A DNA stretch of 64,000 nucleotides from Angiostrongylus vasorum (lineage: Eukaryota > Nematoda > Chromadorea > Rhabditida > Metastrongylidae), in assembly GCA_018806985.1 (NCBI GenBank), contig JADANN010000383.1, positions 124,001-188,000 of the forward strand, written 5' to 3'. Shown in pieces: positions 1 through 12,400 of the stretch (position 1 is its first letter; the number at the start of each line of letters is the position of its first letter). A program made the translations under genes and the position numbers. A model generated the notes under the pieces. That model saw only the letters and a program-made list of their open reading frames with translations. It was not told the DNA's origin and made no database searches.

Positions 1-254
1 GGAAACGATAGGAGATTATCGCAAGAAATGAGAATCTTGATAAATCGCATTTCCACATTGAGTAACTCCTTTTTGGTGGAACCGTTACTTCATTAGATTT
101 CTCACGTTAGTGTCAACTATACCTGTTTAAACAATGATCAGAGATATTTTAACTAGTTTATCTTAGTTTTCGTTTCACATAAATGAACAAATTAATTTGT
201 GCATACTGAGAAACAGCAGACATTCTATAACGTACCTAATTACTAATGTTTCAG

Positions 255-362
255 ATTCCTCATCGAAAAAGAGGGAGCAATCAGAATGAACATGGAAAGT
301 GCTCGCAAACAATACTTTGTGCGCTTACATGACGACACTAGCAAGTTTTCCAGTAAACTAAG
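255..362 (+). CDS. Possible internal exon, product unknown
   Basis: An open stretch is bounded by a good acceptor (gtttcag at 248-254) and a plausible donor (aag|gttggt at 363). In the open frame it gives about 35 residues including KQYFVRLHDDTSKF. I do not recognise a family. It could be a propeptide exon of the carboxypeptidase that starts at 4711, since M14 proteases need an N-terminal prosegment that I did not otherwise find. It lies more than 4 kb upstream across a LINE and a mariner, so this is only a guess. Confidence 0.22.
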
Positions 363-444
363 GTTGGTAACCGTACCTCTTGGCAAATACCAAACTTGTA
401 AACACTAATAAACCTCCCGAACTTACAAGGATCTGCTTACCTGC

Positions 445-660
445 TTAAATATTGTACCTGCGTGAATATGCTCGTGGACAGTTTTCAAACAAAAACTCTC
501 CCACGAACCTCCATTGTGTGGTGGCACCTATGTAGATGCACCAAGACAAAGGTGGATCAGATTATGGATTTATTATCTCTGCTACAACTGGATTGGTTTA
601 TGATTTGCACGTGCATATACTTATGGAGACCGAACACGGCACCCTGATGATACAAGTGAC
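445..660 (+). other. Exon-like fragment of unknown origin
   Basis: Two short open runs in different frames have protein-like composition: one around 452-530 (LREYARGQFSNKNSPTNLHC) and one around 535-665 (GGSDYGFIISATTGLVYDLH). A TAG separates them. This may be a decayed exon or a transposase remnant; I could not assign a family. Nothing else is seen in 660-765. Confidence 0.2.
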
Positions 661-764
661 GGATACATTAGGTTTTTCGGAACTTAATAGGTTTATTTTC
701 CAGTAATAGTTTTTCTTTCGAATGCTGTACTATTAACACCGACAACACAACCGTCCTGTATAAA

Positions 765-935
765 TGAGCGCTAATGGCTGATGTTGGCTCATTCGAGCAG
801 TGCTCCAATGAAGAAGACCCCACTCGATATGACAACAAAGACACCAAACCAAGAAGACGAACTGTGGACCACCGACTCGGATCATCGGCTCTGATGAAAA
901 AGAAGATGTCGAAACGTCAGCCGAATAATCATCTT
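765..935 (+). repeat. Penelope-like terminal repeat fragment with hammerhead-like motif
   Basis: This matches other copies in the window at 21825-21985, 39755-39930 and 45955-46080: a 5' part around 'cgaagacaccacat', then 'actcggatcatcg', ending in CTGATGA (891-897), a short hairpin region and GAAA (911-914). The hairpin is degenerate here. The assignment to PLE termini rests on the related motif lying 3' of a GIY-YIG ORF at 32226-32252. The next 190 bases hold nothing recognised. Confidence 0.55.
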
Positions 936-1124
936 TATCAACTTCGTGTTAGCTTAACAATCTAAGAAGGTAAAGAAAACATCGTTTTGATGTATCGTCG
1001 CGCTTCTTCTGCGCAACCAGAGCGATCCGTTTCTCGACCATATTGTGGTGTGCGACGACAAATAAATTCTGTACGACAACGGGCAATGATCGGGTGCGTT
1101 CGGACAGCGATGAAGCTCTGTAAA

Positions 1125-1392
1125 AAGATAAAGGATAAAGCTCTCGGCGTTGCCCAATACCTGAGGGATGCGCCAAGCATTCGACTTCGTTAAGCATCGT
1201 TAGACGTGATTGAATGCATATTTAGCCATTACAATTACTGACAGTGGCCTACCAATGTATCGAGCCACTGCTGCTATCTTACCAGACAGGTCTGGTACCA
1301 CTCTGCCGACAGTGAAGAGATGGAGTGCTTGGTGAGCCTGTGGTACGGGGATCGATCCCATGTGTATTGCAGGGCACCTCCGACCACTGTCA
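1125..1392 (-). repeat. tRNA-derived SINE, family A
   Basis: This is a near-complete copy on the minus strand. Read from 1392 downwards it has the family A head with a B-box-like GGGATCGATCCC, the central domain around CCAGACCTGTCTGG, and the 3' end 'gagagctttatccttta'. A mariner remnant adjoins its 5' side. Confidence 0.8.
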
Positions 1393-1399
1393 GCAGTTG

Positions 1400-1870
1400 C
1401 AAGGGCGAAACTGCATCAAAAGAAGGTCATGTTGACCGTTTGTTGGTGCTAAGCTGGTGCGTTCCACCGCAATATCTTGAATTCGACTGGAACAATTACG
1501 GCCGAGAAGTTCATCCAGCAGATCAACTAAATGTACTAAAAATTTCATCGCTTGCGCCTCTCACTGGTCAGTAGAAAGGAAACAATTTTAGCCCATGATA
1601 ACGCAGGGCGATCCGCTATACTACGGACGCTACAGAAATTGAACGGGCTGCGCAACGAAACTGCCTGATCCATCATACTTGCCAAACCTCTCGCCTCATG
1701 ATTACCACTTCTACGAGCATCTCGATAAATTGCTGTGCAAGAAATTCTTTCGAAATAAAGCCAAGGATAAAACTGCTTTCAATGATTTGAATGCCCCCAG
1801 AAGTCCAGAATTAGTTGCAACTGGTATGAATAACCCACCCATGGGACCTACGGATTAGAATGGAACAAAC
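1400..1870 (+). pseudogene. Mariner-family transposase remnant
   Basis: This is a decayed C-terminal half of a mariner (DD34D) transposase. Conceptual translation in shifting frames shows KVMLTVCWC, GTITAEKFIQQIN, a decayed HDNA motif (mariner HDNARPH) and DYHFYEHLDKLLCKKFFRN followed by KTAFND. The last block is the typical 'DYHFF.HLD..L..K.F' region containing the third catalytic Asp. Stops and frameshifts make it non-functional. No N-terminal DNA-binding half or terminal inverted repeats were seen, so it is truncated between SINE A and the RTE copy. Confidence 0.72.
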
Positions 1871-4245
1871 AGGATGAGCGGCTCTCTGAGTTTATCATGA
1901 CAACCAAGAACATCCATGGTAATCCCCAATTCGAGAAGCGCCACCTTCAATGCTGGACGTGGGAGTCTCCCAGTGGATAGTACCATAACGAAATAGACCA
2001 CATCATAGTAAACCTGAAGGTTTTGCCTAACCGATGTCGTTGTCGTCCCAAAATTCTACACGGAATCAGACCACCGCCTCCTTCGTACAAGATTCCATTT
2101 CTCGCAGAAAGGAGAAAAAGCCGCTAAATTCAAAAAACGAAGTCCCAGACCCACGATAAACTGGGACTTATTCAATTAGTTAGCCAGCTGTTCGGGAAGA
2201 CACCGCTGTCGACAACATCGACGAAGAATAAGATCGGCTCATTCAACATCTTCACGTTAGCGCTATGAAAGCTGAGAGCTCGAAAGTCAACAAGAGACAT
2301 TTGTCTCTAGAAACTCTCGAGCTGATACGCCAGTGTGGAATCGCACGACCTGCAGGCAACCGCGAACTAACGTCCGAACTTGCAAAACAATGCAGACGAT
2401 AAAAGAAGATCTTAACGAAAGAACAACAGCAGTAATGGTCGAAGCTGCAGATGCTGGGAAAAAGCATTCTGCAAAGCTCACCGAAGCTTCGCCAATTACA
2501 AGACCGAGATGATTACACTCCGACGCCCAGACGGAACAGTTAAAGCGTCCAGAAAGGTAATGGAGAAAATCGTTCACGAATACTACTCAGATCTCTTCGA
2601 TAGCGCCGTCCACCTTCCATCATATGAAATAAAGGAAGATGGATATGTTCTACCACCGGTTCTCCCTTCCGAAATCCGACATGTCATTTCGTCGGTGAAA
2701 AATCGAATAGCTCCAGGTCCGGACAGGATAAGATAAAGAAACACCTGAAGAACCTTCCGCCAATCCTCATAAACACACTGGTTCTGCTCTCCAAACGTTA
2801 ACTGTCTGAATGCAAGGTCCCCTACTCAGTGGAAGACCAGCAAGACCGTGCTATTGGTCAAGAACGGTGACCTCCATGATATAGGCAACTATCGCCCAGT
2901 CTGCTTGCTCTCTGCCTCCTATAAACCTTTCACTCGAGCCGTCCCAAACAGGATTGACAGAATACTGGACGAAAATCAGCCACGTGAGCAAGCAGGGTTT
3001 CGAAAACGATTTAGCACGATGGACCACATCCACACGATAACAAGACTCATTGAAGTATCGCGAGAGCACAAAAGACCGCTGTCTCACTTTCATCGATCTA
3101 AAGAAGGCCTTTGACTCAACTGAGATAGAAGCACTCATGGAAGCCGTTGATAGTCAGGGAGTCCCTACTCAGTATATAAAGATTCTTCGTGAGTTGTACA
3201 GAAATTTCACAACCAAGATATCACCATTTTACAACGATATTAACATTGACGTCAAAAGAGGAGTTAGGCAAGGCGATACCATCTCGCCAAAATTATTTAC
3301 CGCCACCCTCCAGAACGTCATGCGAACATTGGAATGGGATAATATGGGAGTGAAAATCGATAGTCTGCAATTACACCATCTTCGCTTTGCTGAAGACATC
3401 GTCTTTATAACACCAAACATTAGCCAAGCGGAACGTATGCTTGCCGACTTTGATAAAGCCTGTGAAAAGATTGGTCTTCGACTAAATCTCACAAAAAACG
3501 ATGTTCATAAGGAACGGATTGGTTTCGTATGCCCCATTCACCTTCAACCGAACGAATATCTCCGAATGCTCCAGCTGTGTCTACCTAGGTCGGGAAATCA
3601 ATATGATGAACGATATACCTGCAGAGCTGACCAGAACGAAACGAGCGGCTTGGAGTGCTTTCAAGAGCTTCGAGGATGTATTGAAGGGGACAAAAGAACA
3701 CCCGACTCCGTGCCCACCTTTTCGACTCAACGGTACTTTTTGCGCTAACGTATGCGTTAGAAACCTGGTCGCTGCGTAAGCAGGATGAAAGATTACTCAG
3801 CGTTTATAAACGCGCAGTCGAACGGACGATGCCAGGAGTATCCCGTGTCACGCAAGTAAAGGAAGGGATCCGAAGCTCCGACCTGCGTCAACGATCAGAA
3901 ATCAAAGATGGAGTTCAGTACGCAAACAGTAGAAGATAAGGTGGGCCGGACACGTAATGCGTATGAATGACAACTTATGGATAACAGCCGTTAGTGTCTG
4001 GATTCCTCGGGATGTCAAACGCACTGTAGGAAGACCACCGACCCTATGGTCAGAGTTCTTCACGAAAAGCCCAGAAGAAAGATATGATACTCAACGAGTA
4101 CCTAGAGCAAGCAGAACCCACTGGGCTACACTTGCACGCGACAGGGAAAAATGTAAAATTTACTGGCGCCTCTCGAGTCACTCGACCGTCAACGGGACAA
4201 CAGGTGCTATAGGTATGAATAATGTCTTGGTGGTAAATATGTGTA
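1870..4245 (+). pseudogene. Broken RTE-type non-LTR retrotransposon (LINE)
   Basis: The order matches an RTE LINE: the end of the AP endonuclease (FEKRHLQCWTWESPSG, NEIDHIIV, then SDHRLLR in another frame; about 1880-2110), a linker, then the reverse transcriptase. RT blocks are NYRPVCLLSASYK (2888), EQAGFRKRFSTMDHIHTITR (about 2988), LTFIDLKKAFDS (about 3090), RGVRQGDTISPKLF (about 3255) and the catalytic box at about 3385-3410. That box reads FAED, not FADD, so one catalytic Asp is lost. Frameshifts and stops break it repeatedly, and the 5' endonuclease half is missing. The 3' end near 4245 matches the minus-strand fragment at 34310-34720. Confidence 0.88.
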
Positions 4246-4710
4246 GATTCTAATCGTTTCTATTTCTATTGGTAAAGTGTATTCCGAACTGAGATATGCC
4301 ACTGTTAAAATACAGGCTGAAATCGAACATTAATTTCCGAAAAACGAAATAAAACTTGGCCAAAACTTTGAGGTTTTTCTTTTCTACTTGCAATGAGAAG
4401 GTTTACACCCCTCGTTATAAAAGAACAAAGAATCCTTTTACTGTAGCATGTAAAATAAGACATGAAAATTTTCATCGTCAAATCGTCTCTAGTAATGGTG
4501 GAAACCTTCAGCAGTACATAATTTATAATAAAATGGATGCAATAATAAGGTAAGAACCTTGGGATGCAGAGAAAAGCTAACGCAGGTTGGACAAAACCTG
4601 AAATGCTTGAGTGAATTAACGCTCACAGTATACTCACATTGATTATTCAAATACCGTATGGAAGTTTTTTAAAAAAACGAATATCTCATAAAGTGACAAT
4701 TTTGTCTCAG
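4246..4710. other. Spacer upstream of the carboxypeptidase exons
   Basis: This is AT-rich sequence between the RTE end and the first certain carboxypeptidase exon. A 65-codon ORF at 4356-4553 resembles nothing I know. The missing signal peptide and prosegment exons could be here or further upstream, but I could not place them. Confidence 0.4.
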
Positions 4711-7700
4711 AATGGGTGAATACCATTCGTATTCCGCAATTGTCTCATGGATGGAGCAAATCGCGCAAGCCATACCTGACCTTGCAAAAGTGGTCGACAT
4801 TGGTCTTAGTAGTGAAGGCAGAAACATTATAGGAATAAAGGTGAGAATATATAATATAATCAATCCATTGTCACCGCTCACTGTTACTTAAATGAAGCCA
4901 AAATGTGGGTCATAATAGTTTTTGTTTTCTACGATTACCCGCTTTGTCATTGATGTACTAAGGACCCCAACACTTGACCAATCGTAAAGAAAACTTTTCC
5001 TACCATAAATATGACAAAGCTGATAGTACGGCTTCAATTCTTGCAGTTTGGAGAAGATAAACCATACAAGAAAGTGGTTGTGATCGACGCTGGCATTCAC
5101 GCTCGCGAATGGGCTGCCATCCACACTGGAATGTACTTTATTAACATGGTTGGTAAGATTCCATCAATGTCGTATTTTCGTTCTACAGCTCATGCGATGA
5201 TTCGACATTATTCATTCGATAGTTACGCAAAGTTTCCTCACTTACTTTTTGTATACCATAAACATACCTTTACCTAAATCTAGTCATTCATACATTCAAT
5301 GTAATCTGTCAACAAACTCTAAAATAGTTAACGATAAAAAGGTAGATCGATGTAATAATGATGGCAATGAAAACTATAAATTGATATTAGTTTGCTATAC
5401 ATGCTTACTGACAAGTGGTATGGTAATACGACTGAATCCGACATGCTTACAGATTGTCAACAATCGCGAGGTTGACCCAAAAATCGTCAGTTACTTGGAG
5501 AACCTAGTCATCTATATCTTCCCAGTTCTGAATCCAGACGGCTATGAATACTCACGCAGCAATAGGACGGATCCCAGAGTCAGATTTGCTTCGGAAATGT
5601 GGTATCGAAGGTGTTATAGATTGTACAGCCCCTATGCAGCGATGTTTCGTAGGAAATAGTCGTTCGCCTCTGTAATCTACATAAACAACATATTATAAAA
5701 TGAACCATAGAAGAAAAGAAAACCTATGGTTTCTTAACAATGCAGCAACGAAAAGCAATATTTAATAAAAGAATTACATAGCATGGCACTTACGGGAAAA
5801 AATGCTCAAAAACTCACTGCGTCCACACGGTTTATTAATAATATAACTGATTTTAGGCACGTATGTGGCGTAAGTCGAGGTCGGCAAAGGCGTGTGCGTT
5901 CGATGGCATCTCGAACGGCTGCTGTCGTGGTGTTGACCTTAACAGAAACTTTGATTTTCATTTCGCGGGTGGGCTAAACAGGATCTTGCTCGTCAAAGTC
6001 TCTTAGACTTAAGACTACGTGTATTTCCTTCAATTATATCATCTCATATATCAGAATTTCATTTTAAACAGGTCAATTATACATTCTGAAAAAAAAAGAG
6101 AATTAAAGGAAACATATGAAAGCAGGGAAAAGGCTGCTAAAAACTTTTCCGTTTAGAAATCGGTTCTTCCAAATATCCCTGTTCGGAGATCTACCATGGT
6201 ACAGTGGCTTTTAGCGAACCAGAAACGAAGTACGTCGGTCTGAACAATGAGTGAATGGAACAATAGGAAATCATAGGAAAAAGCGAAAAAAAAAATTGTT
6301 CTTACGACAACTACTATACTGACGTCAATATGTTAAATTCCATTCCAGCCGATTTATCATTCATTTAGAATTGAAATCCTCTCACACATTCTTTCTTCTA
6401 CAGAGCATTTTCGAATCTACTCTTATCATTGAAAGACCGACTCCAAGGCTATATGACCTTGCACGCATATTCACAACTCTGGATCTACTCTTATTCGCAT
6501 CGAAGATTCACCTACGCACACGACATTGACGAAACCGTATGTTGTTCTCATTGTCAAATTTGTGAACATTACCTTATAAGAAAGCTTTAGAAGCGGATTG
6601 CTAAGAAAGCTGTCGACGAACTTCAGAAGATGTATGGCACAAAATATCGTTATGGCACAGGGCCGGAGGTCATTTGTAAGCACAACATTTACCACTTTAT
6701 CAAACAAGAATGAATTCTCGCCAGTTTATAACAGACGGAGTATCGACAAAAACTTACATCTCTGATAATATCAATTTTGTTACACTTGTACTCCATCGTT
6801 TGTTTTTTGCTCATCCACAAAACACTTCCAGACCCATTCTCTGGCGGATCAACCGACTGGGCAAAAGAAACACTCAAGGTGAAGTATTCCTATACCATTG
6901 AACTTCGTCCGAACTACCAAGGTATCATAAGTACGTTTTTATGGAATTGTGATATTTTTTCAGTTTTAACGCTTCCCCGTATTTCCCACTGCTGTTTTCC
7001 TTCTTTTCTCAAACAACGAAAGCAAACAAACTATGCTTTCAAAACCTTTGTTTCTTGACAACGTATTAGCTGCAAACAGGTCTGCTTATGATGACATGAA
7101 AAACAACAATGGTCTACTTTGTAGATGGGACTTCCAAGATTCATTTTTTGTTTCGAAAGCCGTTTTTAAAATGCTAACTACAGCGCCATAGGAACCACCT
7201 TTGAACAATAGTTGTTCCATTAAAAAATACTTTCGTTAAATAAGTAACCATATTTACGCATGTGTGCGTTTTTGCGTGCATACGGACTCTACCTTCTACG
7301 TCAAACCGGTTAAATTTTTTTTTAACTGGTAAGTATATGGAGCGCAGTCAAAGGTTGCTTTTCTAAAGTTAACCACTTAGGAACAAGTATCTTACGATGA
7401 CTACTTAAGAAAAAACTCACCAAGTTAGTATAATAAGCTCCTATGGCAGATCACGATGAGTAACTCAAAAGGAGTGGGAATAAATCGTCTATTACGAAAA
7501 TTACGACTCTTTATGTGTGTCTCGAAGAGGAGAATCCATTGAGCAGTTCATGTAAGACTCTCTTAAAATAAAGTAGAGCGATGCCTCTTCAATTATCCGG
7601 TTGAGTCACTTGACGATTAGCGAGGAGCCAGGTGATAATGATACGATTGATTCTGCAGAACTAAGCGGACATGTTCCCAATCCAAGGAGAAAAACTACAA

Positions 7701-8373
7701 GGATTTCATAAACAAAACATTCACTACTTCGATAGTTTGATGAACTCGTTAAAATTCCGTACGGGTTGTAACGTTTTCCAATGTTTCTAGAATTCGAAAA
7801 GTGTTGAATTAACAAAACAACAGCTTTTAAATCTTCCTCATCCACAGTGGAACGTACCACCACAAACTGGTCACTTCAAGCAATTTTCCTCCTCTTGTAG
7901 AAATATTAATTATTTCGCCATTTTCATTGACTAACACTAGTACAATCAATGACTTAAAACATTAGCGAGCCTTCAAATGGAGTTAAACAGTGCGAAAATA
8001 ATAGCCACTTTTAACTTTAAACAAGCATAACATATCGCATACTTTATTGACTTTACCATTACAACCTACACAGCCTTCCTTACCTATAGTGTACAAGTAC
8101 TCTTATTCTATCCCAACGAACTTCTGATTTCGTAGGGGCCACAAGACGCAAGTTTCTCACTTTTTTTGCTTCAAGGCTTGTATTTGAAACGCGAAATCAG
8201 ATGAACAAGTGGAATTTGATCCAACAGGATGTGATGATGTTCCCTATTGCATCGTTGGTAAACTTACCCGCCACGATTGCGTTCGAAATCTCAAAAGTTT
8301 ATAATTCGTTTTCAATTCATCGATTCTTCTTTAATAAATTTGAAGCTGAAGGAATATTTCATACCCATTTGTA

Positions 8374-8433
<60 letters not shown>

Positions 8434-9407
8434 ATGTGACTGAGTGGTTAGAGGTGCCCAGCGATACACACGAGATCACTCCCGCCCCGCAGGCTCATCA
8501 AGCCCTCCATCCCTCCGTGGTCTGCAAAGTCCTACCAGTTCTGTCTGATAGGATAGCGCCACTGATTCGATACACCGATAGGCCACCGCAAGTCACTGTA
8601 TTAGCCATATATGCCCTCAATCACCTCTAATAATGTTTGATGAAGTCGAGTGCCTGGTACATCTCTCAAGCATTGACCTACGCCGAGAGCTTTATCTCGT
8701 TATCCTTCAAAGTATATTTATATTCTTAGGGAAACGTAAAAACGCTTCTTTTACAACAATTCCCTGTTTTCTTGATAAGCACATACGACGTTGTTACCAT
8801 ACTCATTATTCACAAAAGCTAACGTTTTGGCCGATTTTGCCTTCTTCAGAGCCCTTTTCTAAGAATCTTCCACTGAGTATTTCATTTGGAGACAAACCGC
8901 AAAGAGTTCACATGGACTGGTAATGCCTTCCTCTTTTACAAGTCTGCAAATTCCTCATCTCTTTCATTATAACTGAAGAAGAAATCACCGCCTGTTGGCA
9001 AAATTGAAGATTCATGGCGAGATTGCTAAATGACCATAAAGATGAAAGTGTGAAGGGAAAACGGATGTGGCATTTACAAGCAGATATGGCTGTTTAGTAG
9101 TCTATTCATCGTTTCAATGTAAAATGAACAAGAGATACACAGTATGTTGCACATATAATGATAACGATTAGACCTGTTCAGTCGAGTTTGATTTTGGCCT
9201 AACATAACTAACTGTATCTAATTTTCCGTCATAAATTCTGTCACATGCTCCTTTGGAAGAGAAATTCTCAGCAGAACAAGAATTTTTTTTTAGACTGGAA
9301 CGGTTTCGTACTCGATAAAGACCAGCTAATACCAACGGCGAAAGAGACGTGGGCAGGTGTCAGCGTTGTTCTTGACGAAATCCTCAAACAGTACAAAACC
9401 AATCGAT
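4711..9407 (+). CDS. M14-family zinc metallocarboxypeptidase, multi-exon, N-terminus missing
   Basis: This enzyme removes C-terminal residues from peptides and is normally secreted as a zymogen. Exons: 4711-4840, 5047-5148, 5453-5578, 5857-5968, 6157-6229, 6404-6536, 6591-6675, 6832-6921, 9294-9407. All joins are in phase and encode about 320 residues, close to a mature M14A catalytic domain. Zinc ligands are His and Glu in GIHAREWA (exon 2) and His in TLHAYSQLW (exon 6). Substrate-binding Arg lies in VDLNRNFDFHF (exon 4), and the general base Glu in YTIELRP (exon 8). Exon 9 carries the C-terminal block GFVLDKDQLIPTAKETWAGV. The specificity position (bovine residue 255) is Thr in SGGSTDW, unlike Ile in CPA or Asp in CPB. 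Signal peptide and prosegment were not found, and a further 3' exon after the donor at 9408 is possible. Donor 5149 (gttggt) is weak, but the nearby gtaaga donor would break the frame. Confidence 0.9.
8376..8430. repeat. TA microsatellite
   Basis: Uninterrupted (TA)n lies in the last carboxypeptidase intron, directly 5' of a family A SINE. Confidence 0.95.
8431..8715 (+). repeat. tRNA-derived SINE, family A
   Basis: This is a diverged copy with head 'ctgagtggttagaggtg', a central domain and the 3' end 'cgccgagagctttatc'. It sits in the intron of the carboxypeptidase gene, abutting (TA)n. Confidence 0.8.
8810..8940 (-). repeat. Penelope-like 3' end fragment with hammerhead-like motif
   Basis: On the minus strand the motif reads CTGAAGA (8843-8849), hairpin arms GGC and GCC, AAAA, then CGTTAGC. 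The rest (tctaagaatcttccactgag and following) matches 32375-32440 in the better PLE copy, with about 120 bases deleted between. Confidence 0.6.
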
Positions 9408-12400
9408 GTACGTTTACTTACTATGAATGTATATATAGCAAAAGCTACACTACTCAAATAAAGATCATGACATTAATCCACCATCTGAGCTTTAACTCTT
9501 CCACTTAATTATAATACTGTTTGGACTACCTTATGTTGAACAAAAAAACGATAGGCTCTTCTGACAAGCCAACAAAAGCTGATGCACTGAGAATTCTTGA
9601 TTTAGTCGCAACGCATATACGTGTAACTGTCTTGGCTAAAACATTTTACTGCATTGAATTGATCTCATTTTTACACTTACCTTCAAACAATTATAATCGG
9701 TGAATAATGGAAAAACTCATTAATCCAAAAACTGAGCGAGTCTCAACAAACCGCACTGTTCTCCTAGTCGACTACTCCGTAATTTCGTCGTTTGATGTGA
9801 TAACCGATGATAGATGACCTAATTCTGGACAATACAATGATGGTTAAAAACCTCGTCAAAAAATAAAGTCAGTGGCACGAAATAACAATAATTGCAATTC
9901 CATTCGCATCCGTATGTAATGTAATTACCGCTTTCTCGTGGGAAATTTTATGCAGCTCATATACCGCTCTATATAAAACCAACCAAGAGGACTCCATTTG
10001 GTGTCTGACGCCAATTTGGCGACCTCGGAGAGATCGAAGGCTTGGTGAGTCTTGGGCGCTGGATCGAACCCATGTGTATTTGATGGCGCCTCTAAAAACT
10101 ATGCTACCCCTTAGAACCACATATGATTTCACAATCTCGATAAACTTATAAATACAGCAATGTAGCTGCACATATCTACTGTTGATTTGAAATATGAGCA
10201 GTCTTCAAATATATATAATGTAGAACAGTCCAGTTTAATTGACACAGACAACGCAGAACCATCATGACGAGGTTTTCGATTACCGCTCTTAGCAACGGAT
10301 GTGTGGATCTACTCAATCACTACTTCCTGGATGGATGATAACATTTGAGTTAAAATATTGATGAAGTAGAAATGATACCACAGAGATTTAATAAATGCAA
10401 AGCATACGACCATCACGAATCACGAAGCTATTCTCGGAAATAGAAACCATAAAATATGGTGGACAGATTACCATCAATGAGGCGATAGAATGGACCACTT
10501 TCGACTTTCTTTAAAAAGGACCAAATAGACCGCTGAGCCCCGTTCTCTAAGCTTCGACTCTAGAGTGGTTTGCAATGTCCTTGCCAGCTCATACTTCAAG
10601 AACGCTTTTAAGTAAAGTTCTTGAATGAAGCCTTCAAGGAAGTAGCTAGTACAAGCCATGACAAGCCATGCTTCATACCTGACCGACCTCTGCAAAGCGT
10701 CTTCTGAGCATCAGCAAAGCATCCGATGGAAGCAAAGCCACTGTGTTGATATCTCACAGCAGTTAGCAAGAACAGATGGATGCCTTCAAAGTAGAGAAGT
10801 AGTGAGTCCGGAGCTTTAAACAGAATCACCAACTATATGCACCAATGTGGAACACTGGTATGAATGACACAATGAATTTACAACTTTTTCACCTAAAAAA
10901 TAATACTTTACGACACTTCCTTTGCAAACTTTTCACTGTTCTCAAGAGATGAAAGGACGAGTTAACCTTAAAAGAGCAAAACCTAATAAACGTTATAAAT
11001 CTTAGACTATATGCGCGTACGCTTCCAGCTGTAGGCAGAAAATTCTTATCTTATAAATGCTAACACTTTAGTGAAAGAAACAAAAGTCAACGCTACACGT
11101 CATGGATGCTCAGATAGATTATTAGGCTGTCACCGCTGGATCGCGTCCACTGCCAATCTATGCTTGTAAGTTCCTACGAGACCATATGTAAAAGTTCATA
11201 CAATATTTCGTAGATAGTCTGCCGTTAACCTCCCACAGAAAGAAGAATTAAGTACATCAAAAGCAAAAGGCAAGATTTGATAAATGACTGATATGACGTT
11301 ATACTAAGTAGAACGAACCAACTATTTCACGTGTACATTGTGCTGCCTCAACCAGCTCACTCGAGACGTACCTAAATAACTGTGCACACTGTTTGCGACA
11401 AATTTAGTCCCTTTTTTTTGCTTGAAAAAAGTCGAAAACGAAGTCCGGAGACCAGCAACGGAGATCAGCTTTTTGGGTCTTAGAACCACGTTTTATCACG
11501 GGAAAGAAACCAGACATGAAAAGAAAAACATTTCACATTAGTGGAAGTACTCAGTTTTTTCTTTCAGAATTGCCCCAGAATCAATGGCTCGCGACTGCGC
11601 GAAAACGTGCAACTTCTGCTAAACAAGAACTTCCTGAAGTCATGAAGCAGCGCTGAAAATCCTATTGAATAATAGTATTTAGCAAATCTATTCGATATCC
11701 ACCATTATTGATCGGTCTTAGTTGATAACAAAGCAAACTCATTTATGAAGCCGTTGTTCATTGTAATTTCAAAAAACACGTTCTTTAAAAGAAATCTTAC
11801 GTTCAATAACCTTCTGTGGAATCGTTGTCCCATGCTTCCTGAAATACGCACTGAACAGGACAGAATGTAGGCAAATTCCATGGACTGAATTTCTTGTCGA
11901 AATTACGCTTACACTTAGCAATTTCATGTTCTTCACTACTGAATCTCAGATACTGAAAAACATCTGAGAGCAGTGCCTATACTTAACTGGCAACTAGCAC
12001 CAGCCTTCGTTACCTAACAAAAGATATGCAGCTACATGTTCATGAGGTTATAAAGAACGTACTGCCAAAATTACTGGCCGCACTAAGAAACGAAGAAACC
12101 AGTATTCTTCATCTTGTGAGAAGTTACTATGCCTGATATAGAATTCTGTTTCTGTCGTGAGACTTAAGTTCGTATTTAAAGCAACTGTCCTCCGATAATG
12201 CATAACGGATGGGAAAATTCGCTAGCATTCCAATAAGCGCGTGCTGAAAAACGACGTAAAACATTTCAAAAACAATCCAAGAATCTTGTAGAAACGAATA
12301 ATCCAAGACGCGTGCCCAAGACTACCATTTAAATTTCAGGCCAATCCAACCACTTTTGTGCTTCATGTGATTCAAACAAAGAATTAGCTTGAAATGTACT

